A DNA stretch of 64,000 bases from Panonychus citri (lineage: Eukaryota; Arthropoda; Arachnida; Trombidiformes; Tetranychidae): the NCBI RefSeq assembly GCF_014898815.1, contig NW_026515548.1:1718501-1782500 (forward strand), written 5' to 3'. This document shows positions 20,958 to 33,581 of this stretch, in pieces. Every line of letters begins with the position of its first letter. Within the stretch, counting starts at the first letter, position 1. The position numbers were made by a program, and so were the translations under genes. Below the pieces are notes generated by a model. The model did no database searches. It was given only the letters and a program-made list of their open reading frames with translations, and had not been told where the DNA came from.

Positions 20958-23900
20958 ATGGATTTACCAGAGTTAATTACTAAGCCGAGTCGTTATGATG
21001 AAGCTTCACTCTTATCAAAGGCAACATTTTGGTAAGTAATATTTAAATGTTTACAATTTCAACTGGGTCAACTTTTCATTACTGACCATCGGGTGACCTT
21101 TAACCACTTTACAGGTGGAATGCACCAACATTACGAGTTGGAATGAGTCGCGAGCCGACTAAAGATGACCTGTACAAAGGTCCTGATGTGGACGAATCAT
21201 TTAAAGCAACAGTTGAATTTGAAAGGTAAATCAAAATCCTACCAAAAAGTATCAGCTGATTTAATCATTGGTTTTTCATTTAAATTAACAGAAATTGGGA
21301 TCGAGAAATTAAAGATTCTAAATTAGCAAAGAAACAACCAAGTTTACTCAAAGCGATTATTAAAACCTATGGATTATCAACCATTTTCAATGGGATTCTA
21401 TTAACTATCGATGTAAGTAATTAAATATTATCATGTAGATAGTTTTTTTCTTATCTTTCATAATAATAAAACCATTGAGTCTTTTCCCTAATGATTAACT
21501 GGTATAATCGCTCTGATTTATCATGAATCAATATTGACTTAGTGGTTCTCACTTGACTTGACTGTACTATCATTTGATTGTAACTAATAATTGTTACCAA
21601 TCGATTAAAAGGATTAGAGATAAGCTTAATGATGGATAATCTCTCAGGATTAATACTTTTCTATTGTTTTCCATAGGATACGTTAAACTTGGTTCAAACT
21701 TTCCTCCTTGGATCAATAGTTAGATACTTTTCGAAGCAAAATTACACCAATGTGACATTCAATGAATGTTTAATATGTTCTATTGGATTAGTGTTGACCA
21801 TTTTCTCTTATGGATTAATCCGACATCATGTTATCATGTTAACCCAACGACAAGGATTAAGAATTCGAACTGCATTAACTGCGGTTGTTTATAAAAAGGT
21901 AAACTTTTCTTCTTTCGATAAGTTGAAAAATATATTCTAACCAGTCTAATATTTTCGTATTAGATATTAACACTTAGTCGAGCTGCAACAACCAGAACGG
22001 ACATTGGTTATATTCTGAATATACTGACCAATGATTTAACAAGATTCGATGAGGTGAGTTACCTTTTAATTTTTCACACAAAAAGAAGAAAAATTTTCTT
22101 ATTAATCTTTTTCCCCCTGCAGCTCATGTTTACCATTATCTATGTTGTTCTTGGTCCCTTGATGGCGATCGCTGTTCTAATTTATATGATCCATGTAATT
22201 GGATTAGCGAGTCTTGGATTAGTATTAATTTTGGTTCTTCTCATTCCATATCAAGCAGTTACTGCCAAATATTCAGACAAATTCAGGTAAATTTGATTGA
22301 GAAAAATTGATCACAATCCTTTAACTATTATTTAAACCTAATATAAATTTGTTACCAAGTTGAAAAGCATTCTAATTATCAAATTCAATCAATTAATTAC
22401 AGAGGACAAACAGCCAAGTTAACTGATAAACGAATCAAGTTAATGGAGGAAATGATATCAGCAATTAAGATAATTAAAATGTTTACATGGGAAAAATCAT
22501 TTGCTGATATAATTTCATCAATTCGAAAGTGAGTTCATTTATTATTAATCTGATCAAATCAAATTACTCTTATTGTTAATTAATTATTGGAATCTAATCA
22601 ATTTAACCAGGCAAGAAATGTCAAAGATTCGTAATGCAGCAATTCTGAAATTGATGAATATCTCCGTTCATGCATCTGCACCACGTATCATGCTTTTTTC
22701 ATGCCTCGTTTTCCACGTGCTCCTCGGTAGACCTTTGACCCCAGAATTGGCCTTTATCACTTTATCACTGTGCAATGCTCTAAGACTACCAGTTACTTTT
22801 CACATAGGTAATTCAGTTGGCTTACTTTTTGAAACTTTGGTTTCAATTAGAAGGACTCAGGTACAGGGGGAAGAATAACAAATCGAAAAGATTATCTTTA
22901 GATATTCATTAACCATAATTGATTATGGTTTTCAATGAATTTTTTCCTTGTACTCATCGATTCATTAATTCTGGTTTGTTTTTTCGTCCTCGCAGGAACT
23001 TTTATTATTGGATACAAGGCAAACCATGAGCTTGACCAGTAGTGAAGACTTATCAACACCCAAAGGAACAATTTCGATCAACAATTACCATGGAAAATGG
23101 GATAAGGTATATAACTTTTTCCCCCAATCGTTTAAGGTGAAAACTGAAAGACTAAATCATATAAATTTAACTTTACTTTCAGAACTCGAATATAATTAAT
23201 CTTAAAAATGTTTCATGTAAACTGAATCCTGGTGAATTATTGGTTGTCATTGGAACCGTTGGATCGGCTAAGGTAAATAAGAGCTGTATATAAGTTTCGT
23301 TAGGTGAATAATGTTAATCTCTTTTTATTTTTTCGCACGAACTTTAGACTTGTCTTGTAATGGCTCTTCTTGAAGAGATCGCAACAGTTTCTGGGACATG
23401 TAAAGTTTTCGGAAGAAAAGCTTATTCACCACAAGAATCTTGGACTTTTTCTGGAACAATTAGACAAAATATTTTATTTGGAAGAGAATATTCAGAATCT
23501 AAATATCGTAAAGTAATCGAGGTTTGCTCTTTAAAAAAGGACATTAAATCTTTCCCTTACGGAGATAACACTCTTGTAGGAGAAAAGGGATATTCTCTAA
23601 GTGGTGGACAAAAAGCTCGAATTACTCTTGCAAGGTCAGTATCATACCAATTTAGACATGTTCGAATCTCGAGTTACATTGACCATTTCCTCTTGATCTC
23701 ATTACCATTAATAGAGCAGTTTATGAAGACGCCGATGTCTATCTTCTTGATGATCCATTAAGTGCCGTTGATCCTGGAGTAGCTGAACATCTTTTCGATA
23801 AGTAAGTAAACTATTGATCCTATTTTCGAATTGCGATTTTTAAATTTATTCTGTAATTGATAGATGCATCAATGGTTATCTGAAAGCGAAAACAAGAGTC

Positions 23901-26316
23901 TTGATTACTCATCAATTACAATTCTTAAAGCGAGCAGATAAAATTCTCATTATGAATGAAGGCGAATCAATTGCTTTTGGTACATTCAAACAATTGAATA
24001 ATATTGGAATAGATTTTATCAAGTTTCTTAAAGAAACGGAGACGGAAACACCAATTCAGCGAGCTGATGAAATGTTGTCAATTGATGAGCTTTATGATGG
24101 ACCTAAAGGTGAACAGAAAACTTCAGCGAGAGGACTCAAGCAGGTCAACTCGTTAATGCTTGGAGATGATACAGATATTAGTAAAATCATAAGCCAACAA
24201 ATGGAGCTAAAGGAGGAAAAGCTTACCTTTGGTACTTTGGGTGGTCGAGTTTATCGAGAATATTTCTTAGCTGGTGGAAATATCGTCTTTATTGTAATCT
24301 TCTTAATGACAACTTGTTTATCTCAAGCGATAATTAACTATGCCGATTGGTGGATATCTGAATGGTCAGATGATTCCCTCGCTCTTTCTGAATCATATAA
24401 TGAAACCGTGGCCGGAATCGATTTCAAAGAATATTCTAGACCTTTTATATCGAGAAATGCAACAATCTATTCGTGTGTCATGTTAGCGTTACTAATCTCA
24501 GTGTTCATACGACTTGGAATGAACTATCGAATTTGTCTCAAAGCTTCAGAAACTTTACACAATAGAATATTTGCTCGATTACTTCGAACACCATTAAATT
24601 TTTTCGAAAACAATCCAGTTGGTAAGTAATAAAAATCTTAATTTCTAATCAAAGAATAGAATAAAATTTTTCATTGACTGTATGTCTTGATCATCATTCT
24701 TACTCGTAGGTCGTATATTAAATAGATTCACTCGTGATATGGGAATAATTGATGTTCAAATCGCTAATAACTTAGTATTCATGAATTTGGTGAGTAAATT
24801 GATTTCATAGAACTTTGATTTCAAATTAATTAATTTGATTGTTTTGTTTTTCTTAGAACCTTTTACAAATTGTTGGTGTAATCGTAATCACCGGCATCGT
24901 ATTGCCGATTGTTATTATTGTTGCGATTGTTGTTGTATTCGTAATGTGGTTTGTACGAAAAGTATACTTACAAACAGCTCGATACATCGTTAGATTGGAA
25001 GCTCAAAGTGAGTTTATTTTCTACATTAATTTAGATGAACAATTAATTTTCATTTTTTTTTTATAATTTAAACAGCGAGATCACCGATTTACAATCAAGT
25101 TGCGACAACTTATGAAGGATTAACCACAATCAGAGCGTTTCAATATGAAGCTAAATTCATTCGACAACTTTATCGGCTCATGAATGATAACAATTCTTGT
25201 AAATTTATGTACTTTGGGGTTAGTCGATTGATTGGAATGAGCCTTGATTTATCGATTATTTTTCTACTTGCAACGATTCTCATCTCGGTACTTTCGTTTC
25301 CTGATAAATTTCCAGGAGGTGAAGTCGGACTGGTAATCTCAACATTATTATCAGTCTTTGGTTCCCTTCAATATGGTATAAGGTTAACGGCTGAATTTGA
25401 GACAAACATGATCTCAGTTGAAAGAGTTCTTGAATATGATAAACTACCATTGGAACCATCATGGCAAACACTAAAAGCCAATTTATTACCCAAAAACTGG
25501 CCTGTTGTCGGTAACATTAGATTTAATAATGTTTTCCTAACTTATCCTGGTTCAGTAAAACCAGTATTGAAAAGTTTGACCTTCAATGTTTCGGGAGGTG
25601 AAAAGATCGGTATCGTTGGTCGAACCGGTGCTGGAAAAAGCTCACTGATTTCGGTGCTGTTTAGATTAACTGAATTTGAAGGTAACATTTCAATCGATGG
25701 TGTAGATATACAAGAACTTGGACTACATGATTTGAGGAATAAAATTTCAATCATTCCTCAAGATCCACTTCTTTTTACGGGAACCATTCGTAGTAATCTT
25801 GATCCACTCGACGAATATACCGAAGACTTTATCTGGTCAACCCTTAAAGCCGTAAATCTTTCACGGACAATCGAGTCTATGCCTGGTGGTTTAGATGCAA
25901 TAGTAACTCAAGGTGGATCTAATTTAAGTTTAGGACAACGACAATTACTTTGTCTTATTCGAGCTCTTTTACAACGGAATCGCATAATGATCTTGGACGA
26001 AGCTACTGCAAATATGGACCATCAAACTGATTCACTGATTCAGGAAACAATTAGGAAAGAGTTTAAAGACTGTACAGTCCTAACTGTAGCTCATCGACTA
26101 AATACAATAATCGACATGGACAAGATCATCTTATTGGACGCTGGTCAATTGATTGAATATGGAGAACCATATTTACTCTTGAAAGATGAAAATAGTCACT
26201 TTAAATCATTAGTTTCTAAAACTGGCCCTTCATATGCTAAAATGTTATTCACTATTGCTGAGAAATCTTATCTAATGAAACATCCATCACAATCTGATGA
26301 AGAATTGAAATCTTAA
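20958..26316 (+). CDS. ABCC (MRP-type) transporter, first tandem copy
   Basis: Sixteen exons join in frame to 1320 residues: 20958-21031, 21115-21225, 21292-21412, 21677-21898, 21964-22053, 22123-22286, 22403-22528, 22611-22860, 22996-23106, 23183-23272, 23348-23634, 23715-23801, 23864-24621, 24710-24789, 24857-25007, 25076-26316. Layout is TMD1-NBD1-TMD2-NBD2 without a TMD0, like ABCC4. NBD1: Walker A GTVGSAKT (447-454), LSGGQ (537-541), LLDD (559-562), H594. NBD2: GRTGAGKS (1089-1096), LSLGQ (1191-1195), ILDE (1213-1216). MRPs export conjugated or anionic compounds across the plasma membrane; substrate is not predictable. In NBD1 the third Walker A glycine is Ala, and Asp replaces the catalytic Glu, the latter usual for MRP NBD1, so NBD2 is probably the active site. 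Confidence 0.92.
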
Positions 26317-26576
26317 TTGATTAATCTTAAATTACATGTAAAACCGAAAAGTATCTCCAACAATAATCAACAATTAGAATAAACAAACTCGAAGGTTATA
26401 ACTATTAACTATTGAAGTTGTCTTTGTTGATTATTTTCAATGTTCTGTTTTCTTATTGCAAGAACAGAGATTGATAAATCGTGTGTACTTGCAATCAGAA
26501 TAGTTCTTAGTTTCTAGCAATAGATAATTATAAACTTTACTATGTGAAAGTCAAAAATTTAAGCTAATCAATATCA
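25833..26576 (+). repeat. Near-identical 3' block shared with second ABCC gene
   Basis: Matches 31718-32457 across the last 480 bases of coding sequence and 260 bases of 3' flank, with only a handful of substitutions and a few single or double base deletions. The exon sequence directly upstream is much more diverged, so identity begins abruptly. Confidence 0.85.
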
Positions 26577-27011
26577 AGATCATCAATTAAAATTCAACAA
26601 TCAAGCACGTCCGCTTAATTAATTTACAACTTTAACCCGTTCTTGTGGTATTAAAACCTTAATGCTTCTCAATTTGATTAGATAAAGTAACATAATATCT
26701 TATGTTTTACTAAGGATTAATCTCAAAGGACCTCAAACCTTATCATAATTAGATTAAGATGACAAGTAATTAAAACAAAAAAAGTAGAGTAATATACCAA
26801 CTGATTGAAGAATCAGATAAGTTTTTTATCATTACAATGATTATCTCGACAAATTACAATTATAACCAATAGATTGTCATTGAACAATGAGATTAGCTCA
26901 CTAACAAGTATTAATACTTGAAGTACTACAAAAAAATAGTCATAACTGTTTGTAAGATAAAATTGTCACTTAATTGCTAAATAATAAAGTTGATGAGTTG
27001 CAACAAGTAGA
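26317..27011. other. Intergenic region between the two ABCC genes
   Basis: The first 260 bases (26317-26576) recur almost unchanged behind the second ABCC gene (32198-32457) and are probably the 3' UTR and terminator region. The rest has no gene; promoter elements for the second gene must be here but are not recognisable. Confidence 0.6.
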
Positions 27012-30000
27012 ATGGATCAACCAGAGACAATCACTAATCCATGCTGTTATGATGAAGCTAATTTCCTATCAAAGATTTTTTTCTGGTAAGTTAATCTTTT
27101 CTTATAATTTTAGTCGATAAATCATCATTAATTTAGACCAATATTAAATTAAAGGTGGAACTTTAACCTAATTCGAATTGGCTTGAAACGTGAACCGACT
27201 AAAGATGATTTATATAAATGTCCTAGTGCCGACGAGTCGTTTAAAACGACAACTCAACTCGAAAAGTAAGTAATCTTATTCTAAAGTCATTTAGTGACAA
27301 TCAATCAATTCTAATACAATTTTCTTTACCAATTAATAGAAATTGGGAGCATGAGATTCGTTATGCTAAATCGAAGGACAAAGACCCAAGTTTACTTAAA
27401 GCGATCATTAAAACTCATGGATTGACGACAATAGTTCACGGAATTTTATTAACGATCAATGTGATTAATCGATTAGATCTATGGCATTAATCGTAGATTT
27501 GCTGAAAATTTTTCTTTTAATCATTCAGGATACATTGAATTTGGTGCAAACTTTTCTCCTTGGATTTATTGTTCGATACTATTCGACTGATAATTATACT
27601 AATGTGACCTACAGGCAATGCTGCTTTTACTCTTTCGGCTTAGTACTCGCTATCCTAGGCTATGGTGTACTTCGTCATCAGCTGTTTCTATCAACTTCGA
27701 GACAAGGACTTAGAATGAGAACTGCACTCACAGCATTAGTTTACAAAAAGGTAACTACAAAATAAACTCTCACGAAATAATATCATTAATGCCACACAAA
27801 TTTGATAGCTGTTATCAATGAGCCGAGCGGCCTCAACGAAAACTGATATTGGTTATATGCTGAATTTGATATCAAATGATCTTTCACGTTTCAATGATGT
27901 AAGTCAATTCTTTAAACTTAAATGCTTTGAATTGTATGTTCTATCAATCATCAAATCATCGAACCAATTATTCTTATTAGTTAATGTTTAGTGTTATTTA
28001 CATTGTCTTGGGACCGTTAATTGCGACTGCAGTTTTGCTTTACATGATTTACCTTCTTGGAGTTGCGAGCCTTGGATTAGTTTTTGTACTTTTGTTTCTG
28101 ATGCCGTTTCAAGTGCTCTGTGGAAAATATTCTGATAAGTTTAGGTAATTTAATTTAGGTATTCAAAACTCATTTAATTAGACCTTGAAAGATGCTCTTT
28201 TTGTTAAATCGTTATTAGAGGGAAAACTGCACTTATATCGGAAAAACGAATAAAATCTATGGAGGAAATGATTTCATCGATAAAAATTATCAAAATGTTC
28301 ACATGGGAGCAATCGTTTGCTGAAATTGTCTCAATTATAAGAAAGTAAGCCAAATATTGTTAAATATTGTGCTTGAAATAATTATAGATTTGTCTTGTGT
28401 AAATGAAGAAAAGAAATGGAGCTAATTGGTAAATCAGCGCTTCTCAAACTTTTGAACATTATGGCTCATGCATCGGCTACGAGAATTATGATATTTTCAT
28501 GTCTTGTATTGCATGTTCTTCTTGGTCGACCCTTGACACCAGAATTAGCATTTGTTACAGTATCTTTATGTAATTCACTGAGAGCAGCGATCACCTATCA
28601 TATTAATAAAGGAGTTGGACTTTTTTTTGAAACACTAGTTTCAATAAGAAGAACTCAGGTAAATTAGTTTAAGTTATTCTCATCTTTTATCAATTATTAT
28701 TGAAAGATCGACTGAGAACTCTGATAACTGTTTTTTTTCAATAGGAATTTCTTCTGATAGATGACACTGAAAGTATAAGTCAACCAACTAACTGTATCAT
28801 TAATGAAATACATCCAAAAGGTTCGGTAATTCTTGATAAATATGGTGGTAAATGGGATAAAGTAAGTTAATGAATCTATAAGACTATTTTCGATGATTGC
28901 TTTCTAAATAAAACTTATACATGTATTGATGATTAAGAACTTAAATATTGACCATTTGAAAGATGTGTCATTGAAATTGGAGCCTGGTGAATTATTACTG
29001 GTCATTGGTACGGTTGGTTCATCCAAAGTGAGTTTAGAAATCGAAACTCTAACTGATCTTATAAAAATTACAAGTAATTTCCTCCTCTCTTTATTAGACA
29101 TGCTTAATGATGGCTCTTCTTGATGAGATTGTAACCGTATCAGGATCGTGTATTGTTTCTGGAAAAAAATCTTATTCACCTCAAGAATCATGGACATTTG
29201 CTGGGACCATAAGACAGAACATTTTATTTGGTCGAGATTATAATGAGAAAAGATATCGAAAAGTAATTGACGTTTGCTCATTGAGAAAAGACCTAAAATC
29301 ATTTCCATATGGAGACAATACTTGGGTTGGAGAGAAAGGTTATACTCTTAGTGGCGGTCAGAAAGCAAGAGTCACTCTCGCAAGGTCAGTACCATTTCAG
29401 TTTATTTTATGTACATTTTTCAATCGGCAGTTAGATTGACCATTTTCCCGAAATCTCATTACCATTAACAGAGCAGTTTATGAAGATGCAGATGTTTATC
29501 TTCTTGATGATCCATTAAGTGCCGTTGATCCTGGAGTAGCTGAACATCTTTTCGATAAGTAAGTAAACTATTGATCCTATTGTCGAATTGTGATTTTTAA
29601 TTTTATTCTGTAATTGATAGATGCATCAATGGTTATCTCAAAGAAAAAACAAGAGTCTTGATTACTCATCAATTACAATTCTTAAAGCGAGCAGATAAAA
29701 TACTCATCATGAATGAAGGTCAAGCATTGGCTTTTGGTACATTCAAGGAGTTGAATAATATTGGAATAGATTTCATCAAGTTTCTTAAAGAATCAAATGA
29801 AATTGAAACGAATAATCAGAAATCAGAGGAAATGTTATCGATTGATGAACTTTATGGATTACCAACACCATCACGATTAACCAAAACACAATCGAAAACA
29901 TTGACACAAGTTAATTCCTTACAATTTATGGATCCATTAGATGAAATTTCGATCATTGAGAAACAAATGGAACAACGTGAAGAAAAAATCTCATTTGGTT

Positions 30001-32197
30001 CTCTTAAAGGTCGAGTTTATTTGGATTATCTTTTAGCTGGTGGAAACTTAATATTCATCAGTATTTTCCTAATAACATCATTCGCATCTCAAGGAATCAT
30101 AAATTATGTCGATCTTTGGTTATCTAATTGGTCAGATGAGTCGCTTTTATTATCACAATCATTCAATGAAACATTGGATGGAATGAGTTTCAAAGAATAT
30201 TCTAAACCTTTTGTTACAAGAAATGGTTTAATCTATTTGGGATTAATTATATTTTTATTAATTGGAGTTTTTATTAGACTTGGAATGAACTATCGAATTT
30301 GTTTGAAAGCTTCTGAAACTTTACACAATAGAATATTCAGTAAATTGTTACGAACACCATTAAGTTTCTTTGAAAATAATCCTGTGGGTAAGCATAATAC
30401 AACATTCTTGTTTTATAATTTAAAAGTGCAATTTTATGAATAATACTTGAATACTCAATTAATCTTGAATTGGTCCAAATAACTTTTAGGTCGGATATTA
30501 AACAGGTTCACTCGTGATGTCGGAATCATTGACGCAATCATCCCAACGGAAATCGTTTATTGTAATGTGGTAAGTTGGTGTTTTTTATTTTTCTTTTTCA
30601 TCCATACCTTTAACTGGTTTATCAATTTCTAAAACATTAGGATCTATTGGAAACCATTGGCCTTATAACTGTAACATCAATAATTCTACCCGTCGTCATT
30701 ATACTCGCAGTTGCCATTGCTTTTATTACTGTGTTCGTAAGGCAAATATATACAAGATTAGCACGATACATCTTTAGAGTTGAAGGGCAAAGTAAGTCGA
30801 CCAATCGTAAACTTCAATTTACGCTCGGAATGCTGTATTAATATCAAACTAATTAATATCAATTCAATATTCAATATGCATGATAACTGTTGGAAAGAAA
30901 GTTCATAATAATAAGTTAATAATCAAAGCATCTTTTTCTTTTTGATTTCATCAATAAAGCCAGGTCACCAATCTATAATCAAATCGCTTCAACATACGAA
31001 GGTTTAGTTACAATAAGGACATTCAGCTATGAGTCTCGATACATGAAACAATTTTATCACCATTTAAATGACAATAATGCTTGTATATTCATGAATTTTG
31101 GTGCGAGTCGAACTATCGGAATGATACTTGATTTGGTTATGGTTATGTTAATGATCATAATAATGACCACTGTTTTAACTTTTGATACAAAGTTTGGTGG
31201 CGGGGACATTGGATTAATTATATCAACGATGATTTCTCTTTTTGGGACACTTCAATATGCCGTTAAATCAACAGCTGAACTTGAGACATATATGATAGCA
31301 GTCGAAAGAGTCCTCGAGTATGGTGATTTACCTTCTGAACCTTCATGGAAAACTGTCAAGTCTAACTTGTTACCTTCAATATGGCCTGATGTTGGAAACA
31401 TTAAGTTTGATAGCGTTTACTTTACCTATCCAGGATCAGTTAGTCCAGTTTTGAAAAATTTAACTTTCGATATTAAAGGAGGAGAAAAGATTGGTATTGT
31501 TGGTCGAACTGGTGCCGGAAAAAGTTCATTAATATCAGTGTTGTTTCGATTGTCAGAGTTTCAAGGAAATGTTCTAATTGACGGTATTGACATTCAACAA
31601 CTTGGTTTACATGATTTACGAAAGAAAATATCCATAATACCACAAGATCCACTTCTTTTTACTGGAACAATTCGTAGTAATCTTGATCCATTAAGTGAAC
31701 AATCAGATGAATCCATTTGGTCAACCCTTAAAGCCGTAAATCTTTCACGGACAATCGAGTCTATGCCTGGTGGATTAGATGCAATAGTAACTCAAGGTGG
31801 ATCTAATTTAAGTTTAGGACAACGACAATTACTTTGTCTTATTCGAGCTCTTTTACAACGGAATCGCATAATGATATTGGACGAAGCTACTGCAAATATG
31901 GACCATCAAACTGATTCACTGATTCAGGAAACAATTAGAAAAGAGTTTAAAGACTGTACTGTCCTAACTGTAGCTCATCGACTAAATACAATAATCGACA
32001 TGGACAAGATCATCTTATTGGACGCTGGTCAATTGATTGAATATGGAGAACCATATTTACTCTTGAAAGATGAAAATAGTCACTTTAAATCATTAGTTTC
32101 TAAAACTGGCCTTCATATGCTAAAATGTTATTCACTATTGCTGAAATCTTATCTAATGAAACATCCATCACAATCTGATGAAGAATTGAAATCTTAA
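27012..32197 (+). CDS. ABCC (MRP-type) transporter, second tandem copy
   Basis: The same 16-exon structure as its neighbour joins in frame to 1324 residues: 27012-27085, 27155-27265, 27340-27460, 27529-27750, 27809-27898, 27981-28144, 28219-28344, 28409-28658, 28745-28861, 28938-29027, 29098-29384, 29472-29558, 29621-30387, 30490-30569, 30641-30791, 30960-32197. Every exon but three has the same length as in the first copy. NBD1 Walker A reads GTVGSSKT, with Ser at the third glycine; LSGGQ and LLDD are kept. NBD2 has GRTGAGKSS, LSLGQ and ILDE. The exon 3 donor (GTGATT) and exon 8 and 10 acceptors (ATGAAG, GATTAAG) are weak, so splicing there should be checked. The last 40 codons carry a one-base and a two-base deletion that together restore frame. 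Confidence 0.9.
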
Positions 32198-32457
32198 TTG
32201 ATTAATCTTAAATTACATGTAAAACCGAAAAGTATCTCCAACAATAATCAACAATTAGAATAAACAAACTCGAAGGTTATAACTATTAACTATTGAAGTT
32301 GTCTTTGTTGATTATTTTCAATGTTCTGTTTTCTTATTGCAAGAACAGAGATTGATAAATCGTGTGTACTTGCAATCAGAATAGTTCTTAGTTTCTAGCA
32401 ATAGATAATTATAAACTTTACTATGTGAAAGTCAAAAATTTAAGCTAACCAATATCA
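31718..32457 (+). repeat. Second copy of the ABCC 3' block
   Basis: Counterpart of 25833-26576. The match ends exactly at 32457, one base before the ATG of a third exon 1 copy, so this is a rearrangement junction. Confidence 0.85.
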
Positions 32458-32571
32458 ATGGATCAACCAGAGACAATCACTAATCCATGCTGTTATGATC
32501 AAGCTAATTTCCTATCAAAGATTTTTTCCTGGTAAGTTAATCTTTTCTTATAATTTTAGTCGATAAATCAT
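32458..32571 (+). pseudogene. Third ABCC copy: exon 1 and start of intron 1 only
   Basis: The 74 bp exon and the GTAAGT donor are nearly identical to 27012-27085 (differences include GAA to CAA in YDEA and one T to C near the donor). Intron sequence continues as in the second gene through CGATAAATCAT, where homology stops and a glycosyltransferase sequence begins. It encodes 24 residues and cannot give a transporter. Confidence 0.85.
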
Positions 32572-32853
32572 GGTGGAAATAATAATTTTCTTGATACAAT
32601 TTATTCTGGAAGACTGTTGATTGTGATTCCTTACTTTTTCGATCAATTCGATAATGCAAAACGGGGCGTTGATTGCGGAATAGGAAGACGATTAAATCCT
32701 TGGGACTTGGATGAGAAAAATGTCCTTGCCACAATAGAAGAGACATTAAATAATCACGAAATGAGCAAGAAGATTGAAGAGATCGCTGCTTCAATGAGAT
32801 CTAATAAAACTCAAGAAAAAAGCAGTCCAGAAGCAGTCAGAAAAATTCCATAG
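32569..32853 (+). pseudogene. UDP-glycosyltransferase C-terminal fragment
   Basis: In frame from 32569 the protein reads HGGNNNFLDTIYSGRLLIV, IPYFFDQFDNAKRGVDCG, IGRRLNPWDLDEKNVL, then helices to VRKIP and TAA at 32851-32853. HGGNN, PYFFDQFDNA and the G.G..L.P segment are the UDP-sugar-binding signature of family 1 UGTs. There is no C-terminal membrane anchor, in keeping with the spider-mite UGTs, which are thought to be of bacterial origin. Only about 94 residues of some 430 remain, so no enzyme is made. It is fused to the ABCC intron with CAT shared at the junction. Confidence 0.85.
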
Positions 32854-33498
32854 AAAAAATTAAACAGTCATAATAACCTAAATATCCATTGATAATGATT
32901 AGACAACATAAGAAATAGGAGTTAAAACAAATGTAACACAACCTTGTTAATTAGCCGTTACTATGTAATTTTCAATTGAACCATGGCACAAAAATCACAG
33001 TTTTAAATAAACTGCAATGTGTTAAAGGACATCAATTTTATAGCTGCGTATATTTATATCAATAATTAATACATTTATTGTTGAAAGATTTCCGATTGAA
33101 TCATAATACATTACATGCATAAAGACAAAGACTTTTGGTCAGTCATAGCAATTTTGACTTCTGAAAATGGCTATTATATTTTTTTTCATAATTACCATGC
33201 GAAAATAACATGTCTAGAATTAAACCTTGAATTAATAGCATTTTGAAAGTTCTTGAACCGAATGATTAAATACTACTATTCAATTTCCCGACTTGCCTGA
33301 GTCAATATATTGTATGAATTTTAACCTTTAATAATTAAGTCATAGTGTAGACGACTTTGAATTGAAATTCAACACAGAACGAGAAAGTTTTAATAACAAT
33401 CATGAGAACTGTAAACTTTGTTTATTCTGTAAAAACTGACGCGAACTCAATAACAGTTCTGGAGTATAAACTGTTTACACAACTGTTGTATCTAGTCG
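32854..33498. other. Intergenic region upstream of fibroin gene
   Basis: AT-rich, no gene seen. It should contain the silk-gland regulatory sites of the fibroin gene, but none can be recognised by eye. Confidence 0.55.
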
Positions 33499-33535
33499 TA
33501 TAAAAGCCGAAAGCAAAAGATGAAATTTATCAGTC
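33499..33535 (+). promoter_or_regulatory. TATA box and initiator of fibroin gene
   Basis: TATAAAAG at 33499-33506 is followed 24 bases later by ATCAGTC (33529-33535), matching the arthropod initiator TCAGT at the standard distance of about 30 bases. The ATG at 33582 would then have a 5' leader of about 50 bases. A strong core promoter fits a highly expressed silk gene. Confidence 0.7.
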
Positions 33536-33581
33536 AACGTTCAATAACTTACCTTATAAGAACAAATCATCTAAACCTACA

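Noticed and set aside
28904..29308. Minus-strand 134-codon frame over ABCC exons 10-11
   Set aside because: Antisense to confirmed exons with canonical ABC motifs.
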